From positions 1 to 15,630 of the forward strand of contig JANWYL010000044.1 of the NCBI GenBank assembly GCA_025056955.1: a DNA stretch of 15,630 bases, given 5' to 3'. Source of the DNA: Sandaracinaceae bacterium. GTDB lineage: Bacteria; Myxococcota_A; Polyangia; Polyangiales; Sandaracinaceae. Both the position numbers and the translations under genes were made by a program. Each line of letters starts with the position of its first letter. Position 1 is the stretch's first letter. Shown here piece by piece: positions 7,988-14,575 of the stretch. The notes beneath the pieces were generated by a model that was not told the DNA's origin, did not search any database, and saw only the letters and a list, made by a program, of their open reading frames with translations.

Positions 7988-8740
7988 TTGGCCATGCGTG
8001 AGCCCCGATCGGTTGTGCTTCTGGGTGGAACGAGTGGGATTGGCCGGGCCCTGGCCCGCAAGCTCGCAGAACGCGGCGATCGCATCGTGCTCTTTGGAAG
8101 AAAGCCGGAAGAACTTGAGCGGAGTGTCCAAGACCTCCGCGTGCGCGGGGCCTCAAAAGCCGCCTGGGTGGAATGCGACTTGAGAAAGCCTGAATCTTTC
8201 GCTTCGTCTTTTGACGAAGCCCAAAAGGTGCTGGGCTTTTTTGACACTGTCATCGTGACAGCTGCACGCTTTGCCACTCAAGAGCAACTTGAAAGGGATC
8301 GCGAACTGCTCTACGAACTTCTCACTGTCAACTTCACACATACGGTGCTCTTTTGTGAAGAAGCGAAAAACAGGTTGCTTGCAAGGGGAGGGGGCACCCT
8401 CTGCGTTCTAAGCTCAGTGGCAGGGGAGCGTGGGAGAAAACCAGTGGTTTTTTATGGAGCCACCAAAGCTGGCCTTTCGCGCTACCTCGAAGGCCTGGAT
8501 CACCGTTTCCGTCAAGAAGGGCTTCGTGTCATCACCATCAAGCCAGGCTTTGTGAAAACCCCCATGACGGCTGGCCTCAAGCCCCCTCCTTTTGCAGCTG
8601 AAGCCGATGAAGTGGCAGAGCTCATTTTGTTTGCCATCGATTGGGGAATTCCTGTGCTTTACGTACCGTTGGTGTGGGCCCCAATCATGTCGGTGATCAG
8701 GCGCCTTCCTCGTTTTGTGATGCGCCGTTTCAACTTCTAA
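7988..8740 (+). CDS. Short-chain dehydrogenase/reductase, DprE2-like
   Basis: This 250-residue NAD(P)-dependent SDR has the cofactor motif GGTSGIG (13-19), the Asn of VNF (N115), the catalytic Ser in LSSVAG (S142/S143) and YGATK (Y156, K160). Like DprE2 it sits directly behind a DprE1-like oxidase (11 bp gap). It would reduce the 2-keto sugar made by that enzyme and so complete an epimerisation. The C-terminal hydrophobic and basic segment (about 221-250, ending RFVMRRFNF) could associate with the membrane, as expected for a lipid-linked substrate. A TTG at 7988 is six bases after AGAAGG, while the ATG at 7994 is twelve bases away; the two differ by two residues only. SDR membership is certain; the DprE2 role rests on gene pairing and general similarity. 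Confidence 0.87.
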   Translation: MAMREPRSVVLLGGTSGIGRALARKLAERGDRIVLFGRKPEELERSVQDLRVRGASKAAWVECDLRKPESFASSFDEAQKVLGFFDTVIVTAARFATQEQLERDRELLYELLTVNFTHTVLFCEEAKNRLLARGGGTLCVLSSVAGERGRKPVVFYGATKAGLSRYLEGLDHRFRQEGLRVITIKPGFVKTPMTAGLKPPPFAAEADEVAELILFAIDWGIPVLYVPLVWAPIMSVIRRLPRFVMRRFNF

Positions 8741-8743
8741 GGC

Positions 8744-8771
8744 TTGACGGCTGAGCCGCCATGCTGACAAT
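8744..8771 (+). promoter_or_regulatory. Candidate sigma70-type promoter of lexA
   Basis: TTGACG (8744-8749, five of six consensus bases) and GACAAT (8766-8771, four of six) are separated by 16 bp, and lie 30 bp upstream of the lexA ATG. This is just after the stop of the SDR gene, so lexA can be transcribed independently of the preceding pair. Judged by eye only. Confidence 0.45.
8748..8758. promoter_or_regulatory. Short inverted repeat overlapping the lexA promoter, possible operator
   Basis: CGGCT-G-AGCCG is a perfect 5-bp inverted repeat with a single-base centre, overlapping the end of the -35 element. LexA commonly represses its own gene, so this is a candidate operator, but it does not match the LexA boxes I know from other bacteria and could be chance. 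Confidence 0.25.
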
Positions 8772-8801
8772 AACTTCAAATTTCGAGGTGAGATCCTGGC
8801 C

Positions 8802-9548
8802 ATGGTTCTGCCCTTAAAATCGCATTCCCTCTTGCCTGAGGGTGGCGAATTGACCCTTCGCCAGCGGCAGGTGCTCCAGTTCATCGTCGATACCTGCGAA
8901 AGTCGCGGCTACCCCCCAAGCGTCCGTGAAATCATGGCGGCTTTGAATCTGCGGAGCACAAATGGGGTGAGCGACCATCTCATTGCGCTTTCTCGCAAGG
9001 GCTATATCATCAGGGATTCCCACAAGTCGCGCGCAATCCAACCCACAGAAAAGGCCTATATGGTACTGCGCAAAGGGCCTGTGGCTGTGCGGGCTGATCG
9101 GGTGGTTCAAACGAACTCCTCCGAGCGCAATGAAGAAAAAGATGGTGTTGTGGAGGTTCCCCTTCTTGGAAGGGTCGCAGCTGGTCCTTTGGGAGAAGCC
9201 ATCGAGCACAAAGAAGCCCTCATTCGTGTGGATGCTTCTCTCCTTGGCCTAGGCAAAGGAAAAAAGGGGATCTTTGCCCTGCGCGTGCGAGGTGAGTCGA
9301 TGATCGGGGCGGGGATCCAAGAAGGGGACATCGTTTTCGTTGACACCAGGAGGGAAGTCAAGGAAGGTGAGATTGTGGTTGCCCGCTTTCGCGGTGAAGC
9401 CACCCTCAAGTACTACCACCAAGAGGAAGGGGGTGTGCGCCTTGAAGCCGCTCACCCATCTTATGCACCCGTGATCATTCGTCCTGGAGAGGAAGATGAT
9501 TTTGCGATAGTTGGTGTGGTTATTGGGTTCTATAGAAGACTTAGGTGA
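8802..9548 (+). CDS. lexA: LexA repressor, SOS-response transcriptional regulator
   Basis: This 248-residue protein has the LexA layout. The N-terminal winged helix-turn-helix begins at LTLRQRQVLQFI and includes GYPPSVREIMAALNLRST (split over 36-53). A variable linker (about 95-115) is followed by the self-cleavage site A127-G128 (GRVAAGPL). The S24-type catalytic domain has Ser166 (RGESMIGAGI) and Lys203 (ATLKYY). RecA filaments would trigger autocleavage at Ala-Gly and so derepress DNA-repair genes. The ATG at 8802 gives about 15 residues before the usual start of the family. A TTG at 8850, preceded by GAGGGTGG, would give a more typical 232-residue protein and is a real alternative. A likely own promoter lies upstream and a weak terminator downstream. 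Confidence 0.95.
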   Translation: MVLPLKSHSLLPEGGELTLRQRQVLQFIVDTCESRGYPPSVREIMAALNLRSTNGVSDHLIALSRKGYIIRDSHKSRAIQPTEKAYMVLRKGPVAVRADRVVQTNSSERNEEKDGVVEVPLLGRVAAGPLGEAIEHKEALIRVDASLLGLGKGKKGIFALRVRGESMIGAGIQEGDIVFVDTRREVKEGEIVVARFRGEATLKYYHQEEGGVRLEAAHPSYAPVIIRPGEEDDFAIVGVVIGFYRRLR

Positions 9549-9553
9549 AGGTG

Positions 9554-9579
9554 AGGTGTTTGGAGAACCTATTTTTTTT
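9554..9579 (+). terminator. Weak rho-independent terminator after lexA
   Basis: A short stem of AGGT (9554-9557) and ACCT (9567-9570), possibly extended by one wobble and one A-T pair around a mismatch, is followed by eight T residues (9572-9579). It begins five bases after the lexA stop. The stem is weak, so termination may be partial. Confidence 0.4.
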
Positions 9580-9607
9580 CGAAAAGATCTGAGGATAGCA
9601 TCTCAAC

Positions 9608-11206
9608 GTGGCTCATCGAAAAGCTTTGATTGTCCTGGTTTCGATTGAGAGCATTTTTCTGAACGTGCTCGGGGCATGGGCTTGTGGGAGCTCAAGCCCA
9701 AAAGGAGATGCAGGCAGCGATGGATGGGAAGAAAGAGATGCCTTTTTCTTAGACAGTAGAGAGGAAGAAGATGCTGGCCCGCGTCCTCCCTTTGAAGTTC
9801 CGGACTGCACCCAACCGCCTCTTTCGGGATTTTCACCCCTCCGCCCCCGTTGCAATATGCTGGTGGATGAGGAGGGGAGGGTTGTTCTTCTCCGTGGGGT
9901 CAATGCCAGGGTCTTGGGTCTTTTCGATGTGACTTTTGACGACGGAAGGCTGCCACTTCAAGAAATTCCTGATTTTCGAGAAGAAGATGCGAGAAGGATG
10001 CGTGAACTCGGCCTCAATTTTCTGAGGCTCCCCATCAATTGGAGCGGGCTTGAACCTCGGGACACCACCCCACGCACCTTTGTTCAATCCTATATCGATC
10101 GTTTGAAAGAAATCTTGGACCTTTGCCGAGCGCACGGAATCTATGTGTTGGTCGATTGGCACCAAGACGCATATTCCAAAGAGATTGGCGAAGATGGAGC
10201 ACCTCTTTGGGCCATCCATCCTCCCCCTGAGATGCTTCTGGGTGGGCCCCTGACCGATCTCGAGGCAAGGCGAGTGTCCAGACAAGTGCTTCGTGCGTTT
10301 GCGACTTTTTTTGGCGATGATGAGCCTGGCCCTACCCTAAGGCAGCGCTTTGCAGAGGCCGTCGTCCATGTCGTTCAGGCGTTGAGGGGTGATGAGATTG
10401 TTGTTGGCTTTGAGGTCTACAACGAGCCTGTGGCCAGCGATGCCCAAACACGTCGGCTTAACGAATTCGTGGCGAGAGCCATCCGCGCAGCCGACCCAAC
10501 CCGCCTGGTTTTCTTTGAGCCTCCCGCGATTCCAAGAAACTTCACAGATCAGGCTGCGCTTGCGAGTCGTCCTTTTGAGGTCCAAGGCGCAGTCTACGCC
10601 CCCCATTCCTACACCCTCGCTTTTCGGGGGAGCGAAGAAGAGCGTCGCTCTTTTACCAAGGAAACCTTACGCCGAAGCCACGAAAATGCCCAACGCGAGG
10701 CGGCGTCATGGGGAACGCCCCTTCTCATTGGCGAGTGGGGATATGATCCAAGGGGCATCCGCGCTGAGGACTACTACCGGATGCAGGTCGAGCTCATGGA
10801 CGAATACGCCGAGTCTTGGGCCCTGTGGCTTTGGAAAGAACAATCGCAGGGGCGTTGGGGGGTGCACGACTACGATGATGCAACAGGGCGTTGGCGCGAG
10901 CGTCCCCTTGTGGTCCGCGCCATCACCCGTCCTAGGCCCGAGCGAATCGCTGGGTGGCCGAGGCGATTCGGTTGGAATGCGAGTGAAAAAAGCCTTGAAA
11001 TCCGCTTTCGAGGAGAGGCTTCGATCCGCGCTCCGACAACGATCTATTTGCCTGAGCGCGCCCTTCCAGGATATCGGGTCTTTTGCGATGGCCGAGAGAT
11101 TATCCCTTCTCCTTCCCGCGACCCTCGGACAGGCCTTATTGCTGTTGAGTGCAATGGCGATGGCGAGCACGTGATCCGAGTGGAGGGAATTGAAGGGGTT
11201 GACTAG
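9608..11206 (+). CDS. Glycoside hydrolase family 5 protein, probable lipoprotein, endoglycoceramidase-like
   Basis: This 532-residue retaining glycosidase has an (alpha/beta)8 fold of the GH5/cellulase type. The acid/base is E273 in FEVYNEP and the nucleophile is E376 in LLIGEWG, with supporting motifs RLPINWSGLEP, VDWHQDAYSK (182-191) and PHSY (H333). WHQDAYS after the barrel strand is reminiscent of endoglycoceramidases, which cut the sugar from glycosphingolipids, but cellulase-like subfamilies are not excluded. The N-terminus has a hydrophobic stretch ending in GAWAC (C26), then Ser/Asp/Glu-rich sequence. This looks like a lipoprotein signal, though W at -2 is atypical of the lipobox. A C-terminal beta-rich domain (about 440-530) follows the catalytic barrel. 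The start is a GTG, with GAGG 13 bases upstream, so it is provisional. Its stop overlaps that of lolA. Confidence 0.88.
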   Translation: MAHRKALIVLVSIESIFLNVLGAWACGSSSPKGDAGSDGWEERDAFFLDSREEEDAGPRPPFEVPDCTQPPLSGFSPLRPRCNMLVDEEGRVVLLRGVNARVLGLFDVTFDDGRLPLQEIPDFREEDARRMRELGLNFLRLPINWSGLEPRDTTPRTFVQSYIDRLKEILDLCRAHGIYVLVDWHQDAYSKEIGEDGAPLWAIHPPPEMLLGGPLTDLEARRVSRQVLRAFATFFGDDEPGPTLRQRFAEAVVHVVQALRGDEIVVGFEVYNEPVASDAQTRRLNEFVARAIRAADPTRLVFFEPPAIPRNFTDQAALASRPFEVQGAVYAPHSYTLAFRGSEEERRSFTKETLRRSHENAQREAASWGTPLLIGEWGYDPRGIRAEDYYRMQVELMDEYAESWALWLWKEQSQGRWGVHDYDDATGRWRERPLVVRAITRPRPERIAGWPRRFGWNASEKSLEIRFRGEASIRAPTTIYLPERALPGYRVFCDGREIIPSPSRDPRTGLIAVECNGDGEHVIRVEGIEGVD

Positions 11207-11895
11207 GGGCGGATGCTCCTGAGTTCAACGAGCCGGGCACCTTGAGGGGGATCGAAGCGGAAGGTCGAGGGGGGAATTTCGCGGTTAAAGCGAAACTCAG
11301 AGAAGTCAAAGCGGTTCCAGTTGCCTTCGTGGTCTTCGATGGCGACGCGATGGACGACACCTCGTGCTTCTGGCCGGCGATCAACGTAGAGGATGAGCCG
11401 GCGGTAGTTGGGGTCGGGGCGGCGGGGGCGGAGCTCGAGCGGATCGGTATGGGGAGGGCTTTGATCGTCAGGCGAACGGAGGGCAAAAAGGAAATCGCGT
11501 GCCAAATCGACCGTGCCTGTAAGGAAACCCAGGGCTGCGGAGGAGGCATCGATTTGTCCGCGTGCGTACTGCCCAGGCCCGCCGTTTTCGCCGGGCTCGT
11601 AGTAGATAAAGCCCTCAGGCGTCGAGACGATCACCTTGCCGCGCGGTTCTGTGTAGTCAAAGCGGATGCGGCCAGGCCGGGCCACGGCAATGGTGCCGCG
11701 CGAGCTTTGGGTGCGCCGGTAAATCCGCATCCAAAAGTGCTGCTCGAAGCGCGCTTGAAGCGTTCGCGTTTGCTCGTAGAAGCGCTGGACGCTGGCAAGC
11801 ACTTCCTCAGGGCGTGGGCTCGCCTGGCTTTGCCCAGAAAGGGGCAAAAGAAAAAGGGCAAGGACAAAAAGCGCTTTCAGGGAGTGGAATTTCAT
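11203..11895 (-). CDS. lolA: Outer-membrane lipoprotein carrier protein LolA
   Basis: From the ATG at 11895 this is a 230-residue periplasmic protein with a clean signal peptide (MKFHSLKALFVLALFLLPL, cleavage near SQA|SP). The mature chain shows the LolA pattern: an N-terminal helix with VQRFYEQTRTLQARFEQ, then RGTIAVARPGRIRFDYTEPRG (split over 66-86), then GFIYYEPG. LolA takes lipoproteins released by LolCDE at the inner membrane and passes them to the outer membrane, which fits the lipoprotein-like GH5 protein next door. It is monocistronic here and transcribed divergently from pncA. An in-frame ATG at 11940 would put 15 residues before the signal peptide and is less likely. The stop codons of lolA and the GH5 gene share the palindrome CTAG at 11203-11206. 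Confidence 0.88.
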   Translation of the reverse strand: MKFHSLKALFVLALFLLPLSGQSQASPRPEEVLASVQRFYEQTRTLQARFEQHFWMRIYRRTQSSRGTIAVARPGRIRFDYTEPRGKVIVSTPEGFIYYEPGENGGPGQYARGQIDASSAALGFLTGTVDLARDFLFALRSPDDQSPPHTDPLELRPRRPDPNYRRLILYVDRRPEARGVVHRVAIEDHEGNWNRFDFSEFRFNREIPPSTFRFDPPQGARLVELRSIRP

Positions 11896-12051
11896 GGCCA
11901 ATTTTTTCCAAAAATCCCAAACAAGGAAATGTTGAACCATCGCTGTGTTCTGTTTTTTTGAACGGAATTTGGCTTTTTTGATTCAAGTGGGGGTCTTTTC
12001 AGGGCAGGCAAAAAGAAAGAGCGGACCTTGCGGCCTGGAGCCATCTCGCGC
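11896..12051. promoter_or_regulatory. Divergent intergenic region between lolA and pncA
   Basis: About 156 bp separate the likely starts of lolA and pncA. The stretch is A/T-richer than its surroundings, with several runs of five to seven T or A, as expected for a double promoter region. GAAC and GTTC half-sites occur at 11936-11939 and 11947-11950, but their spacing matches no known operator. No confident -35/-10 pair could be chosen. Confidence 0.4.
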
Positions 12052-12681
12052 ATGCTCAAATGGATGAAGCGTGCCCTGCTTTGGGTTGACATCCAAAGGG
12101 ATTTTCTGCCAGGAGGCCCCTTGGGGGTACCTCACGGAGACGAAGTCGTGCCTGTCGCCAACCGCTTGGCCAGGGAAGGAAACTATGAAATGGTCATTGC
12201 GACCCAAGACTGGCATCCTCCTAACCACCTGAGCTTTGCTTCGCAGCACCCTGGAAAAAAACCCTTCGAAGTGATCGAGCTTGATGGAATGCTTCAGACC
12301 CTTTGGCCCGATCACTGCATCCAAGGGAGTGATGGCGCCGAGCTGGCTCCAGGGCTCGAAAGCGCTCTCATTTCTGCTCGGATTTATAAGGGCACCGATC
12401 GGCATATCGATAGCTATAGCGCCTTTTTTGACAATGCCCGGAAGAAGCAAACAGGGCTTGAGGCATTGCTGCGAGAGAGGGGAATCACTCACCTCGATGT
12501 GGTGGGCCTGGCCACCGATTACTGCGTGCGCGCAACCGTTCTTGATGCCCTTTCATTGGGCTTTGGGGTGCGTGTGATCGTCGATGGGGTGCGCGCTGTC
12601 AACCTCAAAGAAGGGGATGGGGAGCGGGCCCTCTTCGAGATGAAAGAGAAAGGGGCAGAGCTTGTTTCACTTGGGGGATAA
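12052..12681 (+). CDS. pncA: Nicotinamidase (isochorismatase-like hydrolase family)
   Basis: The enzyme deamidates nicotinamide to nicotinate for NAD recycling in the cytoplasm. Counting from the ATG at 12052 (209 residues), the catalytic triad is D13 (WVDIQRDF), K113 (YKGTD) and C158 (ATDYCV). The metal ligands are D53, H55 and H88 (TQDWHPPNH and WPDHC). The stretch DSYSAFFDN and overall length match E. coli-type PncA closely. GGAG at 12037-12040 precedes this ATG by 11 bases; the ATG at 12064 and a TTG at 12028 are alternatives. The gene is 67 bp upstream of the halogenase-like gene on the same strand and may be co-transcribed with it, but no functional link is obvious. Confidence 0.95.
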   Translation: MLKWMKRALLWVDIQRDFLPGGPLGVPHGDEVVPVANRLAREGNYEMVIATQDWHPPNHLSFASQHPGKKPFEVIELDGMLQTLWPDHCIQGSDGAELAPGLESALISARIYKGTDRHIDSYSAFFDNARKKQTGLEALLRERGITHLDVVGLATDYCVRATVLDALSLGFGVRVIVDGVRAVNLKEGDGERALFEMKEKGAELVSLGG

Positions 12682-12748
12682 GCGATGTGGCTTTTCTCTC
12701 CTTATGGGGATTGCATGGAGTGGGTGCTTGCGTAAAAAAGGGTAGGCC

Positions 12749-14575
12749 ATGGAAGAATTTGACGTTGTGATCATGGGAGGCGGGCTTGCAGGTCTCACAA
12801 CTGCCCTGTACTTGCGCCGCTCGATGCCACTTTTGCGGGTAGCGGTGGTTGAGCCAACCGTTCGTCCCCTTGAAGAGGCCTGCCACAAGGTGGGTGAGTC
12901 TTCGGTGGAAGTTGGTGCCCACTTTTTCGATACCGTGTGTGGGCTTCGCAACTACCTGCTTGAGCGCCATCTTGTCAAAAATGGTTTGCGCTATTTTGTT
13001 GGCGATACCCGTGGCCCTCTTGCTGCCAGGCGGGAAATTGGCCCAAGTGAGCAACCAGTTGTTCCGAGCTATCAACTCGATCGGGGGCGTTTGGAGAACG
13101 ATCTCCGGGAAATGGTGATTGCGCAGGGTGCACTTTTGCTTGAAGGTTACTCGGTTTATCGCCTTGATCTGGCTCCTGAGGACAGCGAACGTCCTCACCT
13201 GGTTCATATTGCTTCGAAAAAAGGGCAAAGCACCCTGAGCGCACGCTGGGTGTTTGATGCTTCGGGGCGGCGGCGCATCATCCAGAAAAAGCTCAACCTC
13301 ATTCGCCCAAGCGGGCACACCCACAGCGCGGCGTGGTTTCGCATCCCACGGAGGCTTTATGTGGGTGAGCTCGTGCCCCCTTCAGAAAGCGCATGGCATG
13401 CACGCGATGTCGACAAAAACCGCTGGCTTTCAACTTGCCACCTCATGGGGAAAGGGTACTGGGTGTGGTTGATTCCCCTCTCAAGCGGCTTGCACTCGAT
13501 TGGGATCGTTGCCGACGAGGTGCATCACCCTCTTGAAAGCTACGGGAGGCCTGAGTTGGCCTTGCGGTGGATCGCAGAGCACGAGCCTGCGCTTTATCCT
13601 TTGCTTGCAGGCGAAGAAATGAAGGATTTTTTGATTTTGAGGCGCTATGCCTACACGAGCAGCCAGGTGTTTTCACGTCGTGGGCGTTGGTGTTGTATAG
13701 GTGAAGCAGCGGTTTTTGTCGATCCCCTCTATTCACCTGGATCGGATTTCATTGGGCTTGCTGCTTGCCTCTCAAGTGAGTTTGTGAAGGCCGATCTCAT
13801 CACCCATGAATCACTTGACGAGCAGCTCCTTCGAGAGGAGGTGAGCAACGATTTCTTCCTGCGATTCACCGAGTTTGCAACAACCACTTTCCGAGGGCAC
13901 AGCCACATCAATGGGTCGCCGGTCGTTTTGCCCGCAAAGCTCTACTGGGACAACTTTGTGTATTGGTCTTTCATTGCACCCTATTTCTTCAACCGAATTT
14001 ATGCGATCGAAGCGCGTGCGCACCTGGATTTCAATCGCTTGCTCGAGCGCTTCTATCTCCTTCATTCAAGGGCCCAGCGGGTGCTTCAGGCATGGGCTGC
14101 GATTGAGCCTGGCTCGGCGAACGGTGATTTCGTTCCCTTGCCGCAATTTCCTTCGCTACTGGCCGATTTGCATCTCGATCTTTTGAATCGCTATGCTCCA
14201 GCTGAACTTTTGAGGAAGATGGAAGACAACCTGAGCAACGCCGAAGTGGTGTTGCGGGAGCTCATTTTGCGCGCACTCAAGGCAATTGGCCCAAGCCGTC
14301 TTTCACTCTTCCTCGAGCGGACCCAGTGGACGAGCTGGAGCGATTTGCAGTGGGGCAGTGCTGAGCAGGAGCTGCGCTTCCGCTATGACGAGGAGAAAGA
14401 AAAGCGAAGCGAGCTGCGTCGGAGCCTTCACCGAGTGATGCGGGACATGGAGCGCTACCTTGGGAAGCCAGAGCATGATGGCGATGGCCCTTCGATGCGA
14501 GCCCTTTTTGAGCTTGCGCATCGCGATGGAGTGGCCAAGCCCTTTTCGGTTTCTACACCCTCTGTATTTGCTTGA
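12749..14575 (+). CDS. Flavin-dependent halogenase-like FAD protein with C-terminal extension
   Basis: This 608-residue protein has the two-component flavin-dependent halogenase fold. Visible motifs are the FAD-binding GGGLAG (10-15), KVGESS (47-52), a Lys in VKNGLRYF (K77) that fits the halogenation Lys region, the family marker WVWLIP (W238, W240, I242, P243) and FVDPLYSPG (323-331), which corresponds to FxxPxxSxG. Tryptophan halogenases have Glu before this Ser; here it is Tyr328, so the substrate is probably not tryptophan. Such enzymes need reduced FAD from a separate reductase; none is encoded in the window. From about 400 onward a largely helical region extends the protein beyond the usual 500-550 residues, with a charged helix near 545-585. 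AAGG lies six bases before the ATG. It could be a halogenase or a halogenase-derived monooxygenase. Confidence 0.85.
   Translation: MEEFDVVIMGGGLAGLTTALYLRRSMPLLRVAVVEPTVRPLEEACHKVGESSVEVGAHFFDTVCGLRNYLLERHLVKNGLRYFVGDTRGPLAARREIGPSEQPVVPSYQLDRGRLENDLREMVIAQGALLLEGYSVYRLDLAPEDSERPHLVHIASKKGQSTLSARWVFDASGRRRIIQKKLNLIRPSGHTHSAAWFRIPRRLYVGELVPPSESAWHARDVDKNRWLSTCHLMGKGYWVWLIPLSSGLHSIGIVADEVHHPLESYGRPELALRWIAEHEPALYPLLAGEEMKDFLILRRYAYTSSQVFSRRGRWCCIGEAAVFVDPLYSPGSDFIGLAACLSSEFVKADLITHESLDEQLLREEVSNDFFLRFTEFATTTFRGHSHINGSPVVLPAKLYWDNFVYWSFIAPYFFNRIYAIEARAHLDFNRLLERFYLLHSRAQRVLQAWAAIEPGSANGDFVPLPQFPSLLADLHLDLLNRYAPAELLRKMEDNLSNAEVVLRELILRALKAIGPSRLSLFLERTQWTSWSDLQWGSAEQELRFRYDEEKEKRSELRRSLHRVMRDMERYLGKPEHDGDGPSMRALFELAHRDGVAKPFSVSTPSVFA

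Noticed and set aside
7329..8156. Long minus-strand open frame (275 codons) opposite the DprE1-like and SDR genes
   Set aside because: It spans two well-supported plus-strand genes, its product has no recognisable motifs, and it is explained by codon bias of the opposite strand.
10389..11174. 261-codon alternative frame inside the GH5 gene
   Set aside because: The GH5 frame carries both catalytic Glu motifs throughout; the other frame is a low-information shadow rich in Ser, Arg and Leu.
11936..11950. GAAC and GTTC half-sites in the lolA/pncA spacer as a LexA box
   Set aside because: Seven bases separate GAAC and GTTC, which fits no known LexA box, and neither neighbouring gene is a typical SOS gene.
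11242..11961. 239-codon plus-strand frame opposite lolA
   Set aside because: It mirrors lolA, which has a clear signal peptide and family pattern; the antisense product shows no domain.
12605..13324. 239-codon minus-strand frame across the pncA/halogenase junction
   Set aside because: It overlaps two genes with complete catalytic motifs and has none itself.
12052..14575. pncA plus halogenase as part of a natural-product biosynthetic cluster
   Set aside because: No carrier protein, synthase, tailoring enzyme, flavin reductase or exporter is visible, and PncA is ordinary NAD salvage.
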